Below the pieces are notes generated by a model, which was not told the DNA's origin, did no database searches, and saw nothing but the letters and a program-made list of their open reading frames with translations. From NCBI RefSeq assembly GCF_004323185.1, contig NZ_NAPS01000002.1, positions 1,884,408-1,948,407 of the forward strand: a stretch of 64,000 nucleotides of DNA, in the 5' to 3' direction. The DNA comes from Westiellopsis prolifica IICB1. Its GTDB lineage: Bacteria; Cyanobacteriota; Cyanobacteriia; Cyanobacteriales; Nostocaceae. Below are positions 46,030 through 55,371 of this stretch, piece by piece (positions within the stretch are counted from its first letter, which is position 1; each line of letters starts with the position of its first letter). The translations under genes and the position numbers were made by a program.

Positions 46030-46322
46030 AGCTTGACACATTTGCTAACAGTAGTAGAATCTACTCAAAGTAATCAAAAAATCAGGGTAGCTAAGTGGGT
46101 TGCTTGTGTGTAGCATTACATAATATCCACTTTGACGCTTAAGCGTTCACCGGATGCTTAACAGCTCCAGGGTAGTCTTAAATTGAGCGATGCCTTGATT
46201 GGTCATCGATGTTGAGTTCCAGAGATTTTATGGACCAAAGTCCACAAGACGGTAGTACTATCCTCCTCTAAGCTGGCGAGTTTGTCTCCCGGCGCGGGGG
46301 AGGCAATTGGGAGGTTAAATAA
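46030..46322 (+). promoter_or_regulatory. possible structured leader of mgtE
   Basis: The 290 bases before mgtE can form several stems: aagtgg/ccactt (46093-46098 with 46127-46132), the palindrome acgcttaagcgt (46135-46146), tggac/gtcca (46231-46235 with 46240-46244) and ctccc/gggag (46286-46290 with 46298-46302). cctcc at 46262-46266 can pair either with ggagg at 46299-46303 or with the Shine-Dalgarno ggagg at 46310-46314, so alternative folds could hide the ribosome site. MgtE genes in other bacteria are often controlled by the M-box magnesium riboswitch; its consensus is not obvious here. Confidence 0.4.
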
Positions 46323-47678
46323 ATGCTTGTACAGGACGTTCGCAATTCTGTCATTGACGTTGCTGACTTGAATCAGCTCAAATGGGATTTAAACCGTTTA
46401 CAACCGGTTGATGTCGGAGAGTACATCACCCAGTTACCCAGAAAACAAAGGGCGATCGCATTTCGTCTACTTAATAAACATCAAGCTACAGACGTTTTTG
46501 AATATCTACCTCCAGACGTGCAAGAAGAATTAATCAATTCTCTGCATGATGTGCAGGTTGTGCAAATTGTCGAAAATATGAGTCCCGATGATCGGGCAGA
46601 ATTATTTGATGAGTTACCTGCAAAGGTTGTTAAACGCTTATTACAGGAACTTAGTCCAGAGCAAAGACAAGTAACAGCAACAATTCTCGGTTATCCTGAA
46701 GGCACTGCCGGCAGGGTAATGACCACAGAATATGTACGCTTGCGGGAAGGACTGACTGTAGGCGAAGCTTTGAGCAAAATTCGTCGCCAAGACGAAGACA
46801 AAGAAACGATTTACTACGCCTATGTGACAGATGACAACCGCAAGTTGGTAAGTGTTGTCTCTCTGCGACAATTGTTGTTTACTTTTCCTGATGTTTTGAT
46901 TGGGAGTATCGCAAGCGATCGCGTTGTCAATGTCAAAACAGAAACGCCCCAAGAAGAAGTCGCCCGCATCATGCAACGATACGACTTGATCGCTTTACCT
47001 GTGGTTGACCGGGAAGAACGACTAGTTGGTATTATCACCATTGATGACGTAATTGATATTCTTGAAGAAGAAGCTACAGAAGATATTCAAAAATTAGCAG
47101 GGGTGAGTGGTGGTGACGAAGCTACTTTGTCTTCTCCATTGATCACGCTCAAAAAACGTTTACCCTGGCTATTTGGAGTGATGCTGTTGTACATCGGAGC
47201 ATCCAGTGCGATCGCCCCATTTCAATCTACTATTTCGATGGTGCCAGTATTGGCTGTAATTATGCCCCTATTCTCCAATACAGGTGGTACTGTTGGCATT
47301 CAAGCTTTAACAGTGACAATTCGCGGACTTGGAGTCGGAGAAGTCACACCCAAGGATACTTTGAAACTTCTGCGTAAAGAACTGACAGCAGGTTTGGGTA
47401 CAGCTATAGCTTTAGGTTTGACGATGATTTGTCTTTCCTTAATTTGGGCGCCTCCTCAAGAACGTTGGGTATCATTGATTGCTGGAACGGTAATGGCGAT
47501 AAATACCCTTGTCGCCGTCACTTTAGGGACTTTGTTACCAATGGTTCTAAAGCGCCTCAAACTCGACCCAGCACTAGTTAGTGGACCATTAGTGACAACC
47601 ATGCTGGATGCGATCGGGTTTGTCATTTTCTTAACTTTAATTTCTAGTGCTTTGCATATATTCCACTTGAAACCCTAA
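46323..47678 (+). CDS. mgtE: MgtE magnesium transporter
   Basis: A 451-residue MgtE channel with the full domain set: cytoplasmic N domain of helical repeats (about 1-130, with FEYLPPDVQEELINSL and AELFDELPAKVVKRLL), two CBS domains (about 133-255, with ALPVVDREERLVGIITIDDVIDIL at the end), the plug helix, and five membrane spans (about 278-450). The pore segment PLFSNTGGTVGIQALTVTIRGL and the ending LVSGPLVTTMLDAIGFVIFL carry the conserved acidic and glycine residues of the Mg2+ pathway. In the family, cytoplasmic Mg2+ binding to N/CBS closes the pore. gggagg 46309-46314 is a strong ribosome site. Confidence 0.95.
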   Translation: MLVQDVRNSVIDVADLNQLKWDLNRLQPVDVGEYITQLPRKQRAIAFRLLNKHQATDVFEYLPPDVQEELINSLHDVQVVQIVENMSPDDRAELFDELPAKVVKRLLQELSPEQRQVTATILGYPEGTAGRVMTTEYVRLREGLTVGEALSKIRRQDEDKETIYYAYVTDDNRKLVSVVSLRQLLFTFPDVLIGSIASDRVVNVKTETPQEEVARIMQRYDLIALPVVDREERLVGIITIDDVIDILEEEATEDIQKLAGVSGGDEATLSSPLITLKKRLPWLFGVMLLYIGASSAIAPFQSTISMVPVLAVIMPLFSNTGGTVGIQALTVTIRGLGVGEVTPKDTLKLLRKELTAGLGTAIALGLTMICLSLIWAPPQERWVSLIAGTVMAINTLVAVTLGTLLPMVLKRLKLDPALVSGPLVTTMLDAIGFVIFLTLISSALHIFHLKP

Positions 47679-47729
47679 CTTTTACTATTTTTTAGCTCAA
47701 GGGGGATCGGGGATCAGGGATCGGAGATA

Positions 47730-47790
47730 GGGAGAAATTTCCCCCTTGTCCCCCTTGTCCCCCTTGTCTCCCTTGTCTCCCTTTCCCCTT
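47730..47790. repeat. tandem cccttgtctccc-type units
   Basis: Nonamer-like repeats of cccttgtcc and cccttgtct follow an opposite-sense ggggatcagg-type run (from 47700). This is the same unit family as inside the pyrC-like gene, between mgtE and the convergent RodZ-like gene. Confidence 0.7.
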
Positions 47791-47802
47791 TCCCCAATCC
47801 CT

Positions 47803-48906
47803 CTACAACGCCTCTGGTGGTGAAATATCTGGTCCGACGGTCACACCAGCATCGCTAGACTTGATTCCCGGTATAATTTTGGATTCATTATGCTTGAGTG
47901 AGCCTGAAACAGAAGAAGAGGTAGGAGCGGGAGTAACTGTATTTTGATTCACAAATCTGCTAGTTTCTCCTTGTTGGGAAATGTACGATAATCCGCTTAC
48001 AGCACCAGCAACAAGAGCAGTGTAGCCCACATATAAATGCATAGGACGAATTTCAAAGTTTAGTTGTTTAGAAGTTTTTTTCGACTCACTCCAGGAGGGT
48101 AAAACAGATTTTGTTGTTTCTGGTGCTGGTAAGGAAGCGACTAAAGCTGTTCCATTGAGTCCTAAAACATTTGCCATTGTACGGATAAAACCGCGCACAA
48201 ACACATCTTCTGGTAATAACTCCCAGTTCCCATTTTCTATCGCTTCCATTTGATGAGGTGAGATGTAAGTGTAAACGCAGAGCTGATCAAGACAAAGACC
48301 TCTAGACTCACGAGCTTGGCGGAGTTGTTCCCCTATTTGACGCAGACTTTCTGTACGTTGTTGATCTGTGGTTTGCGTTGTGACTTCTGTTTGGGAAACT
48401 GTTTTATTTTTGAGCCATTCTAAAGGTGTTTTTACTACCGTAATATTTTCGTTGTTAGCTATATTTGCTACTAACTGCTGTTGAGATGTTATGTTTTCTA
48501 TTTTAGTATTTTCTTTGTTTTCAAAAGTATGAAATTTTACGTCTGTTAAACACTCTGATAAATTATTGTAATTATCTTGTTGCGTCTTTTCCGTGAAATC
48601 AGCAGTCTCTGCTTGTGGTTGATTACCTGTAAATTTTTCCAGAGGTTTTTCAACTTGTTGATACTTTTGAACTAATTGTTGAAATGCTAAATCAATCACT
48701 TCTCTAGCCACGGCTTTGATCAATAATTTACCTTGGTCAGCAGAGTCACCAAGTAGTTTTTGTATTGTAGCTAAAGCACGACGGTAAACCAGAGAATTAT
48801 GCAGTTCTGCTTCTATTTCTCCTAACAGCGATCGCAATTCATCTTGAGAAATTTCAATAGTGGGATTCTCTAATATTTGTGAAAAGCACACAGGTGTAGT
48901 AACCAT
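47803..48906 (-). CDS. RodZ-like protein with Cro/HTH domain
   Basis: A 367-residue protein with an unusual N-terminal extension (about 1-185) that starts with a helical domain (LLGEIEAELHNSLVYRRALATIQKLLGDSADQGKLLIKAVAREVIDLAFQQL). The RodZ-type HTH_25 domain follows at about 190-265 (LRQIGEQLRQARESRGLCLDQL, then EAIENGNWELLPEDVFVRGFIRTMANVLG), a membrane span at about 291-308, and a short Ser/Thr-rich outside tail. RodZ links the MreB cytoskeleton to the membrane in rod-shaped bacteria; here the extension and short tail suggest a divergent or regulatory member. A second RodZ-like gene lies at 50165. Confidence 0.75.
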   Translation of the reverse strand: MVTTPVCFSQILENPTIEISQDELRSLLGEIEAELHNSLVYRRALATIQKLLGDSADQGKLLIKAVAREVIDLAFQQLVQKYQQVEKPLEKFTGNQPQAETADFTEKTQQDNYNNLSECLTDVKFHTFENKENTKIENITSQQQLVANIANNENITVVKTPLEWLKNKTVSQTEVTTQTTDQQRTESLRQIGEQLRQARESRGLCLDQLCVYTYISPHQMEAIENGNWELLPEDVFVRGFIRTMANVLGLNGTALVASLPAPETTKSVLPSWSESKKTSKQLNFEIRPMHLYVGYTALVAGAVSGLSYISQQGETSRFVNQNTVTPAPTSSSVSGSLKHNESKIIPGIKSSDAGVTVGPDISPPEAL

Positions 48907-49130
48907 TACTATAAGTCTCTGTAGTAATCAAAGCAAAAAAAGTTATACCTGTGTCATTTCTTCTAAAATTATTTTCTCATATCCGGATTGTTAAGTATAA
49001 ATTTATCACCATTCTCAAAAGCAATAACAAATAAATTTGTTAGTACTTTCAACAGTATGTTTTTGGTTTTTTATACAATAGTCTTTACTTAATTTACTAT
49101 TAAAAATCATACTTTCAATGAAAAGATGAT

Positions 49131-50012
49131 TTAATTTTTATTTGTTTGATTAAGCTGGTTGGATAACCAAAGCACTGCTTGTAAATACTCAGCAGCAGCT
49201 ACTTCTGCGATGTTATTATGTCCACCATCGGAAACTAAAAGTAATCTTTTCGGTTCAGGAGCAGCAGCATATAATTCTTCACTCATGAAAGCAGGGATAG
49301 TGATATCACTGATCCCATGAATGAATAAAATAGGCATTTTTAACTGAGGTACTTTTTGAATTGATTCAAATCGCTGTGTCAATATTAAGCCGACAGGAAA
49401 CATCCGAAAAATGTTCCGGTAAGCTACCACTTGGCGAATTGAGGTAAAAGAGCTTTCTACAATCAATCCAGCGGCTTCTGGCTGTTTAATAGCTAGATCA
49501 ATAGCGATCGCACCTCCCAGAGAATGACCATAGATAAAAATTTGACTGGGTGCAATTTTGCGTTGATGTACTAAATAATTCCAAGCGATCGCAGCATCTT
49601 CACATACTCGCCTTTCATTAGGAAAACGACCTCGACTGTTACCATAACCTCGATAGTCAATTAATAATACCGAAAACCCTAGTTGATAAAATCTACTGGC
49701 ATTAGCAATATTGGCGCCAATATTTATACCATTACCATGTAAATAAAGTACAACTTTCCCATTCGATTGATTTGGTCTGAGCCACCAGCTGTGAATATAT
49801 TCCACCTGATGCGATTGAATTTGTATAGGTATCCAAACTTCTTCATAATGTAAATTTAAAAACCTTGGTGTTGTTTCAACTTTAGAAGACGGGAAAAAGA
49901 TAAACCGTGTTTGTTGGAAAAAAAGAAGTATACATACAGCACAGTAGATGAGTCCTGTAAGGGTTCCAAGCCAAAATAATATATTGGTGAACAATTGTAT
50001 TTTATGTTGCAA
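49131..50012 (-). CDS. alpha/beta hydrolase with N-terminal membrane anchor
   Basis: A 293-residue alpha/beta hydrolase of the BEM46/ABHD13-like type. Residues about 10-31 form a hydrophobic anchor or uncleaved signal. The oxyanion region is VVLYLHGNGINIGANI (about 85-100), the nucleophile elbow GHSLGGA (about 161-167), the acid in LFIHGISDITIPA (about 228-240) and the histidine in SDGGHNN (about 259-265), completing a Ser-Asp-His triad. The active domain should lie at the cell exterior or membrane face. The substrate is unknown (esters or lipids are usual). It lies between the two RodZ-like genes. Confidence 0.85.
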   Translation of the reverse strand: MQHKIQLFTNILFWLGTLTGLIYCAVCILLFFQQTRFIFFPSSKVETTPRFLNLHYEEVWIPIQIQSHQVEYIHSWWLRPNQSNGKVVLYLHGNGINIGANIANASRFYQLGFSVLLIDYRGYGNSRGRFPNERRVCEDAAIAWNYLVHQRKIAPSQIFIYGHSLGGAIAIDLAIKQPEAAGLIVESSFTSIRQVVAYRNIFRMFPVGLILTQRFESIQKVPQLKMPILFIHGISDITIPAFMSEELYAAAPEPKRLLLVSDGGHNNIAEVAAAEYLQAVLWLSNQLNQTNKN

Positions 50013-50164
50013 CTTAATCTGTTAAATGCCAGTATTTATGTATACAATATAATCGCAAAAGCTTGTAAATTTCGTCTTTGCCAAGTAACATTGTTTATCA
50101 AAAAAATTATGATTTAAAAGTTTAATAAATAAAGAATAGTAGATTATTCAGTAGATTTTGGGAG

Positions 50165-51085
50165 ATGACAGTGACGTCCTTTAATGAGGCTCAACAAGAG
50201 CAGCTCAAGGAAATCGGAGCATATTTACGACAGATACGCGAAGAGAAATCCGTGCGTATAGAACAAATAACTGCTCAAACCCTGATCAGACAAGCATTTT
50301 TAGAAGCATTGGAAGAAGGTCGATATGAAGACTTACCAGAGCCAATTTTTGTACAAGGGTTTATCCGACGCTACGGTGACGCATTAGGACTTGATGGTGT
50401 AGCATTAGCCAAAAATTTTGCAATTAACTTCTTCCTGCTCGATTCTGGTAATGATGGTAAGAAGGCACAGAAAAGCTCAAGTATACATATCCCTCTTGCT
50501 GTTCCTTACGTAGTATTATTAACACTTGCTTCTTTTATATTGTTTTTTCGTCTTAATCCCAAAACTCCAGCCGATTCTGTTGCTCAGAATCAAAAATCCC
50601 AAGCTTCTCCACAAACAACACTATCTACAACTGTAGCTGCATCACCAACATTGTCCCCATTTACTACCCCAGCAACAGCAACTCCATCACCAGCAGCATC
50701 CTTAGCTGCGTCACCAACACTATCCCCATTTACCACACCAACAACTACAACTCCCCTACCAGAAACATCTCCTTCCACCCCACCAGCATCTCCAGTTGAA
50801 GTAACACTAGAACTGCAAGGAGAATCATGGATACGAGTCAAAGCAGATGGTAAAACTATGTTTGAAGGGACTTTAAATAAGGGAGACAGAAAAACTTGGA
50901 CAGCAAACAAGCAATTGACTGTACGTTCTGGAAATGCAGGTGCTGTATTGGTTTCTGCTAACAACAGTGAACAAAAACCCCTTGGAGGTTTAGGAAAGGC
51001 TAAGACAGTAACTTTTACTCCTGAAATTGTTAATAATCAAGAGTCCAGGGTTAATAGTCCAGAGTCAATAGTCAATAGTCAATAG
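50165..51085 (+). CDS. RodZ-like protein with HTH and DUF4115 domains
   Basis: A 306-residue protein with the standard RodZ order: HTH_25 domain (about 11-80: LKEIGAYLRQIREEKSVRIEQI, EALEEGRYEDLPEPIFVQGFIRRYGDALGLDG), basic juxtamembrane segment, membrane span (about 113-128), a Pro/Ser/Thr linker with tandem repeats (about 140-210, two SPTLSPFTTP units), and a C-terminal DUF4115 domain (about 214-285, LELQGESWIRVKADGKTMFEGTLNKGDRKTW). DUF4115 is the periplasmic part that senses or stabilises the wall machinery. gggagatg includes the ribosome site. The very C-terminus derives from caatagt-type short repeats. Confidence 0.85.
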   Translation: MTVTSFNEAQQEQLKEIGAYLRQIREEKSVRIEQITAQTLIRQAFLEALEEGRYEDLPEPIFVQGFIRRYGDALGLDGVALAKNFAINFFLLDSGNDGKKAQKSSSIHIPLAVPYVVLLTLASFILFFRLNPKTPADSVAQNQKSQASPQTTLSTTVAASPTLSPFTTPATATPSPAASLAASPTLSPFTTPTTTTPLPETSPSTPPASPVEVTLELQGESWIRVKADGKTMFEGTLNKGDRKTWTANKQLTVRSGNAGAVLVSANNSEQKPLGGLGKAKTVTFTPEIVNNQESRVNSPESIVNSQ

Positions 51086-51263
51086 TCAATAGTATTCAAT
51101 TTTGGATTTTGGATTACTCTTTGAGAAGCCGCTATCGCGTCTATGGATTTTGGATTTTAGAATTGACTCCAATAGTGAAATCTGACTAAATCCATACCAT
51201 CAAAGAAATATTGGTCAACAGTTTTTGACTATTGACCATTGACCATTGACAATTGACCAATAA

Positions 51264-52721
51264 CTATACTTGCGGTACTTGTAAATGCCACTGAGTAGAT
51301 TGTTCATAAGCGTAAGCCACTTGAAACAGTTGGTCTTCTCGTAAAGGCTTACCAATTAACTGTAAACCAATCGGTAGTCCACTGTCATCAAAACCACAGG
51401 GTACACTTATACCTGGTAAACCTGCTAGATTTACGGGAATAGTCATCAAGTCAACTAAGTACATACTTAGAGGGTCAGCAGTTTTTTCTCCTGCTTTAAA
51501 TGCTGTGCTGGGAGCTGTGGGACAGGCTAAAACATCAACATGTTCAAAAGCTTTTTCAAAGTCTTCCTTAATTAGGGTGCGTACCTTTTGTGCTTTTAAA
51601 TAATAGGCATCATAATACCCTGCTGAAAGAGCGTAGGTTCCCAACATAATCCGACGTTTGACTTCTGTACCGAAACCGCTTGCACGAGTACGGGTGTACA
51701 TCTCAATCAAGTTTTCCGCTTCATCAGCACGATAACCGTATTTGACGCCATCGTAACGAGCTAAGTTTGCTGAAGCTTCCGAAGGAGCAATGATATAGTA
51801 GCTAGGCAAACCATAACGGAAGCGGGGACAGGAAACAATATGAATTTCTGCACCCAGATTTTGCAGTTGAGCAAGTGCTATATTAATAGCCTCTTCAACT
51901 TGTGAATCTAGACCTTCACCAAAGGTTTCTTTGATCACGCCAATTTTGAGTTGTCCTCTTGGCTTGAGGTCTGGCTGTAAACTTGCGGTATAGTCGGGAA
52001 TCGAAACTTTTAAGCTAGTAGAATCTTTAGGATCGTGACCTGCGATCGCTTGTAATAATGTTGCAGCATCTTCCACAGAACGAGCAAAGGGGCCAATTTG
52101 ATCCAAAGATGAAGCAAACGCCACTAAACCATAACGTGAAACTAATCCGTAGGTTGGTTTCATCCCCACCACACCACAGAAAGAAGCAGGTTGACGAATC
52201 GAACCCCCAGTATCAGAACCCAGAGATACAGTACATTCTCCTGCTGCTACCGCGGCCGCCGAACCACCAGATGAACCACCCGGAACTCTCGATAAATCCC
52301 AAGGGTTAGCAGTCAAACCATAAGCTGAAGTTTCTGTGGAACCACCCATAGCAAACTCATCTAAATTGGTTTTTCCCACCATCACAGCACCAGCTGCTGC
52401 CAACTTTTGTGTTACCGTTGCCTCATAGGGCGGCACAAAGTTTTCTAAAATTCGGGAAGCACAAGTAGTAGTGATTCCCTTTGTACATATATTGTCTTTA
52501 ATACCAATGGGAACACCTGCCAATAACCCAATTTCCTCGCCTGCGGCGATTTTAGCATCTACCGCCCGCGCTTGTTCCAATGCTCGTTCGGCAGTTACGC
52601 ACAAAAAACTGTGTAATTTTGGCTCTAGTGTTTGAATGCGGTCTAAAGCTTCCTGAGTAATTTCTACGGCACAACGTTCTTTTTTAACTAGCTGTTTGTG
52701 CAACTCGCGGATGGATGCCAT
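51264..52721 (-). CDS. gatA: aspartyl/glutamyl-tRNA amidotransferase subunit A
   Basis: A full-length GatA of 485 residues, the amidase of the GatCAB complex that converts mischarged Glu-tRNA(Gln) (and Asp-tRNA(Asn)) to the correct amide form. The amidase signature holds the catalytic Lys ([15 protein letters not shown], about 70-84), the cis-Ser and the nucleophile Ser ([14 protein letters not shown] and [18 protein letters not shown], about 148-185). The C-terminal [23 protein letters not shown] is typical. gatB and gatC are not in the window; cyanobacteria usually scatter them. Its start at ATG 52721 has a short upstream gap with repeats only. Confidence 0.96.
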   Translation of the reverse strand: MASIRELHKQLVKKERCAVEITQEALDRIQTLEPKLHSFLCVTAERALEQARAVDAKIAAGEEIGLLAGVPIGIKDNICTKGITTTCASRILENFVPPYEATVTQKLAAAGAVMVGKTNLDEFAMGGSTETSAYGLTANPWDLSRVPGGSSGGSAAAVAAGECTVSLGSDTGGSIRQPASFCGVVGMKPTYGLVSRYGLVAFASSLDQIGPFARSVEDAATLLQAIAGHDPKDSTSLKVSIPDYTASLQPDLKPRGQLKIGVIKETFGEGLDSQVEEAINIALAQLQNLGAEIHIVSCPRFRYGLPSYYIIAPSEASANLARYDGVKYGYRADEAENLIEMYTRTRASGFGTEVKRRIMLGTYALSAGYYDAYYLKAQKVRTLIKEDFEKAFEHVDVLACPTAPSTAFKAGEKTADPLSMYLVDLMTIPVNLAGLPGISVPCGFDDSGLPIGLQLIGKPLREDQLFQVAYAYEQSTQWHLQVPQV

Positions 52722-52779
52722 GATTGCTTCCTTAGTGACTCAAATCATTGATTTTAGTACAGTTTGACAATTTATGATC

Positions 52780-52925
52780 AGGGATCGGGGATCGGGGACA
52801 AGGGAAGGGGGACAAGGGAGACAAGGGAGATAAGGGAGTGTGGGGAGAATTATTTAACAAGTCTCTTCCCAATGCCCCATGCCCAATGCCCCATGCTCTG
52901 ACAAATGACCAATGACAAAGGACAA
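52780..52925. repeat. short tandem repeat tracts between gatA and dnaE-C
   Basis: gggatcgggg and gggacaaggg/gggagacaag units (about 52780-52832) are followed by heptamers of the caatgcc and caaatga kind (about 52868-52920). The upstream ATG of the dnaE-C frame lies in the last heptamers. Confidence 0.75.
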
Positions 52926-52929
52926 AATT

Positions 52930-54282
52930 GTGAAAATTGTAACACGCAGATTATTAGGTATACAGAATGTATATGACATTGGAGTAGAGCAAAACCATAA
53001 TTTTGTGATCAAAAATGGTTTGGTGGCTTCCAATTGTTTCAATAAATCCCACTCTACAGCTTATGGTTATGTAACTTATCAAACTGCGTATTTAAAGGCT
53101 AATTATCCTTTAGAGTATATGGCAGCACTGTTAACGGCTAACAGTGACGATACAGATAAGGTGCAAAAATATATTGCTACCTGTACAAATATGGGTATTC
53201 AGATCGACCCACCTGATATAAATCGTTCTGGGATCGATTTTACCCCTTTGGATGGGAAAGTTTTGTTTGGATTGTCAGCAGTGCGAAATGTCGGACAAAA
53301 TGCGATCGCTGCTATTTTGGAAGCGAGAGAATCTAAAGGCGAGTTTAAGTCTTTATCTGATTTTTGCGATCGCGTTGATTTGGGTACTGTAAACCGTCGC
53401 ACTTTAGAATCACTAATTTATTGTGGAGCTTTTGACAAAATTGACTCCAATCGTAATCAATTACTTCATGATTTGCCTCTAGTTTACGATTGGGCCCAAT
53501 CCCGTGCCAAAGATAGAGTCACGGGTCAAGGTAATCTCTTTGATTTATTAGGCGGTGGATTTGCTAGCAATACTAATAAAAATAATATCCAAAATAGTTT
53601 TGATAGCGCTCCCAAAGCTAAACCTGTTCCTGATTTACCTCCCCAAGAAAAGTTACGCAAAGAAAAAGAGTTATTAGGTTTTTACGTATCAGATCATCCG
53701 CTGAAATCCGTACGCAATTCCGCACGAGTCCTCGCACCAATTAATCTTTCTCAATTAAGTGAACAAAAAGAGGAATCTATTTTATGTGCAGTAGTAATGC
53801 TCAATAATGTCAAAAAAGTTATCACCAAAAAAGGTGACCCCATGGCAATATTACAAATAGAAGATTTAACTTCCCAATCCGAAGCAATTGCCTTTCCTAA
53901 AACCTACGAACGTATTAATTCACTTCTGCAAGTTGATTCTAGATTAATAGTTTGGGGTAAAGTAGACCGACGAGATGACCAAACTCAATTTATTGTTGAG
54001 GATGCAGAAGCAGTAGAAACAGTAAAAATGGTGATGGTAGAATTGAATGCTCAACAGGCAGCTACCTTTGAAGAACACCGTCGCTTACTAACAATTCTGC
54101 AAGAACAGTCTGGGGATAAAGAAAAAGCCAAAGTTCCAGTAATTGGAATTGTTCAAGCTGAAAATTCTCGTCATCTCGTCCGTTTCGGACGTCAATTTTG
54201 GGTACAGGATTCTCGAAATGCTGTTTTGGCTTTACAAAATGCTCGATTCTCTGCTCATGCACAATTACTTACTAATACATAG
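52930..54282 (+). CDS. dnaE: DNA polymerase III alpha C-terminal half with split-intein C fragment
   Basis: The first 35 residues from GTG 52930 are the C-terminal fragment of the trans-splicing DnaE intein: KIVTRRLLG, QNVYDIGVEQNHNF and the closing block KNGLVASN, directly followed by the Cys-Phe-Asn (CFN) start of the C-extein. The terminal Asn and Cys+1 needed for splicing are present. The extein part then runs KSHSTAYGYVTYQTAYLKANYPLEYMAALL through the helix-hairpin-helix and OB-fold region (ILCAVVMLNNVKKVITKKGDPMAILQIED) to the end. Spliced to the product of a separate N-terminal gene elsewhere, it makes the replicative polymerase alpha subunit. ATG 52912 is an alternative start but falls in a repeat. 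No shared operon is visible. Confidence 0.93.
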   Translation: MKIVTRRLLGIQNVYDIGVEQNHNFVIKNGLVASNCFNKSHSTAYGYVTYQTAYLKANYPLEYMAALLTANSDDTDKVQKYIATCTNMGIQIDPPDINRSGIDFTPLDGKVLFGLSAVRNVGQNAIAAILEARESKGEFKSLSDFCDRVDLGTVNRRTLESLIYCGAFDKIDSNRNQLLHDLPLVYDWAQSRAKDRVTGQGNLFDLLGGGFASNTNKNNIQNSFDSAPKAKPVPDLPPQEKLRKEKELLGFYVSDHPLKSVRNSARVLAPINLSQLSEQKEESILCAVVMLNNVKKVITKKGDPMAILQIEDLTSQSEAIAFPKTYERINSLLQVDSRLIVWGKVDRRDDQTQFIVEDAEAVETVKMVMVELNAQQAATFEEHRRLLTILQEQSGDKEKAKVPVIGIVQAENSRHLVRFGRQFWVQDSRNAVLALQNARFSAHAQLLTNT

Positions 54283-54626
54283 TTACAGCAGGGAACTCTT
54301 AACAGGAAACTCTTAACTATTAACAGAGTTGAAAGTTTCTTGGTATATGGCTTTGTTTTTAAAATTTGTACTTAATTTACCTGAAATCTGCTGGATTTTG
54401 GTAAAAAATTATCTAAATTGATTTTTTCAAGTAATACCAATTCTTCGTGAAGCTGCACAGAATTTTACCCCATCCCTTAATCCTCTCCCCGAAATCGGGG
54501 AGGGGAAATTCGAGCGTAAGCGGCTTCAAGGTAGAGTAATCCAAAATCCAAAATTGAATGACTTCTTTCTCAAGAGTGAATATGTAACACTAGAGAAGAA
54601 AAGCGCACACAAGAGGTATAAAGAAG
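54283..54626. other. 344-bp gap, short repeats only
   Basis: Contains an aggaaactcttaac-type short repeat near 54290-54325 and a ctctccccgaaatcggggagggg palindrome-like run (about 54484-54506) that could end dnaE transcription. No reading frame is credible. Confidence 0.4.
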
Positions 54627-54938
54627 GTGTTTAGAACACTTTTGGTGATTGCCATTGGTTTCTTACCATCGCTACTTTCCCTGTGGTTAATGCGTAAAAC
54701 CCAGGCGAGAATGCGATCGCACCTTAGACGCGTAGCGAGAGGTTTTCCCAGAGAACCAATATCAATAGACACTAGACCAGATGCAAGCGATCGCTACTAC
54801 CTAGAAGGGGTAGGTTATCTTATTGGTGACGTCAGCTGTCGGTATAATGCTCGTTCTGGCTATTTACGCTGTGCCGTCAATCCTAGTGGACCCTGTGAAG
54901 GTTGCCGTTACTATGAAGCTAAAGAATTTATGAACTAG
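54627..54938 (+). CDS. DUF6464-type small membrane protein
   Basis: GTG 54627 opens a 103-residue frame. Residues 3-20 (RTLLVIAIGFLPSLLSLW) form one membrane span, then a basic segment, then the conserved cyanobacterial ending YLIGDVSCRYNARSGYLRCAVNPSGPCEGCRYYE (about 65-98) with four cysteines that could bind a metal or form disulfides. I associate this ending with DUF6464. Residues about 33-40 (HLRRVARG) are coded by an ttagacgcgtagcgag-type segment seen in other repeats here, possibly an insertion in the linker. Function unknown. Confidence 0.7.
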   Translation: MFRTLLVIAIGFLPSLLSLWLMRKTQARMRSHLRRVARGFPREPISIDTRPDASDRYYLEGVGYLIGDVSCRYNARSGYLRCAVNPSGPCEGCRYYEAKEFMN

Positions 54939-55371
54939 GTCGGCACAAATTAAAGCTAACTAGCCAAGGTCATCATTTGTCGTTTGTCATTGGTAAAGTC
55001 TTACCAATTCCAATGTGTGTGTGCTGTCCAGTGGCGATCGCTTCATTGATAAACCTCCACTGCTTGCAAACCCACCTCAGCAAATAATTCTTTCATCTCA
55101 TCTATAGTTAAAGCAGGGTGCAGAGAATCACAAAATAATTTTTTTGATGTTCGTCGTATTCGATATCAATATGCATATTTAGTTGGTTGTTTGTCCCTTC
55201 CCTTGTCTCCCCTCTCCCCCTTGTCTCCCTTGCCTCCCTTGTCTGTGTTGTCCGTGATCTCCAATCCCCATTTTCTGGACAGAGTACCCGCAGGATTGTC
55301 AATAAAAGATATATTTAGCGTCAAGATAAGTAAAGTGTTCGTCTAATTTTGGAACCAAATAGTTAACTTCT
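54939..55371. other. 433-bp gap with a decayed gene end and tandem repeats
   Basis: Holds the frameshifted remnant at 55043-55176 and cccttgtctccc-type repeats at about 55195-55245. A heptamer-type tract (tcatttgtcgtttgtcattgg) lies at about 54972-54992. Confidence 0.5.
55043..55176 (-). pseudogene. 44-residue remnant with a frameshift at an A7 run
   Basis: From ATG 55176 the minus strand reads MHIDIEYDEHQ and then enters a run of seven A (55137-55145 region). Staying in frame gives KNYFVILCTLL and a stop; adding one A gives KKLFCDSLHPALTIDEMKELF..VEVYQ and a stop at 55043, which looks like a genuine protein ending, similar in style to the C-termini of SAM-dependent methyltransferases. A one-base loss in the homopolymer is the simplest explanation. 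Confidence 0.4.
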
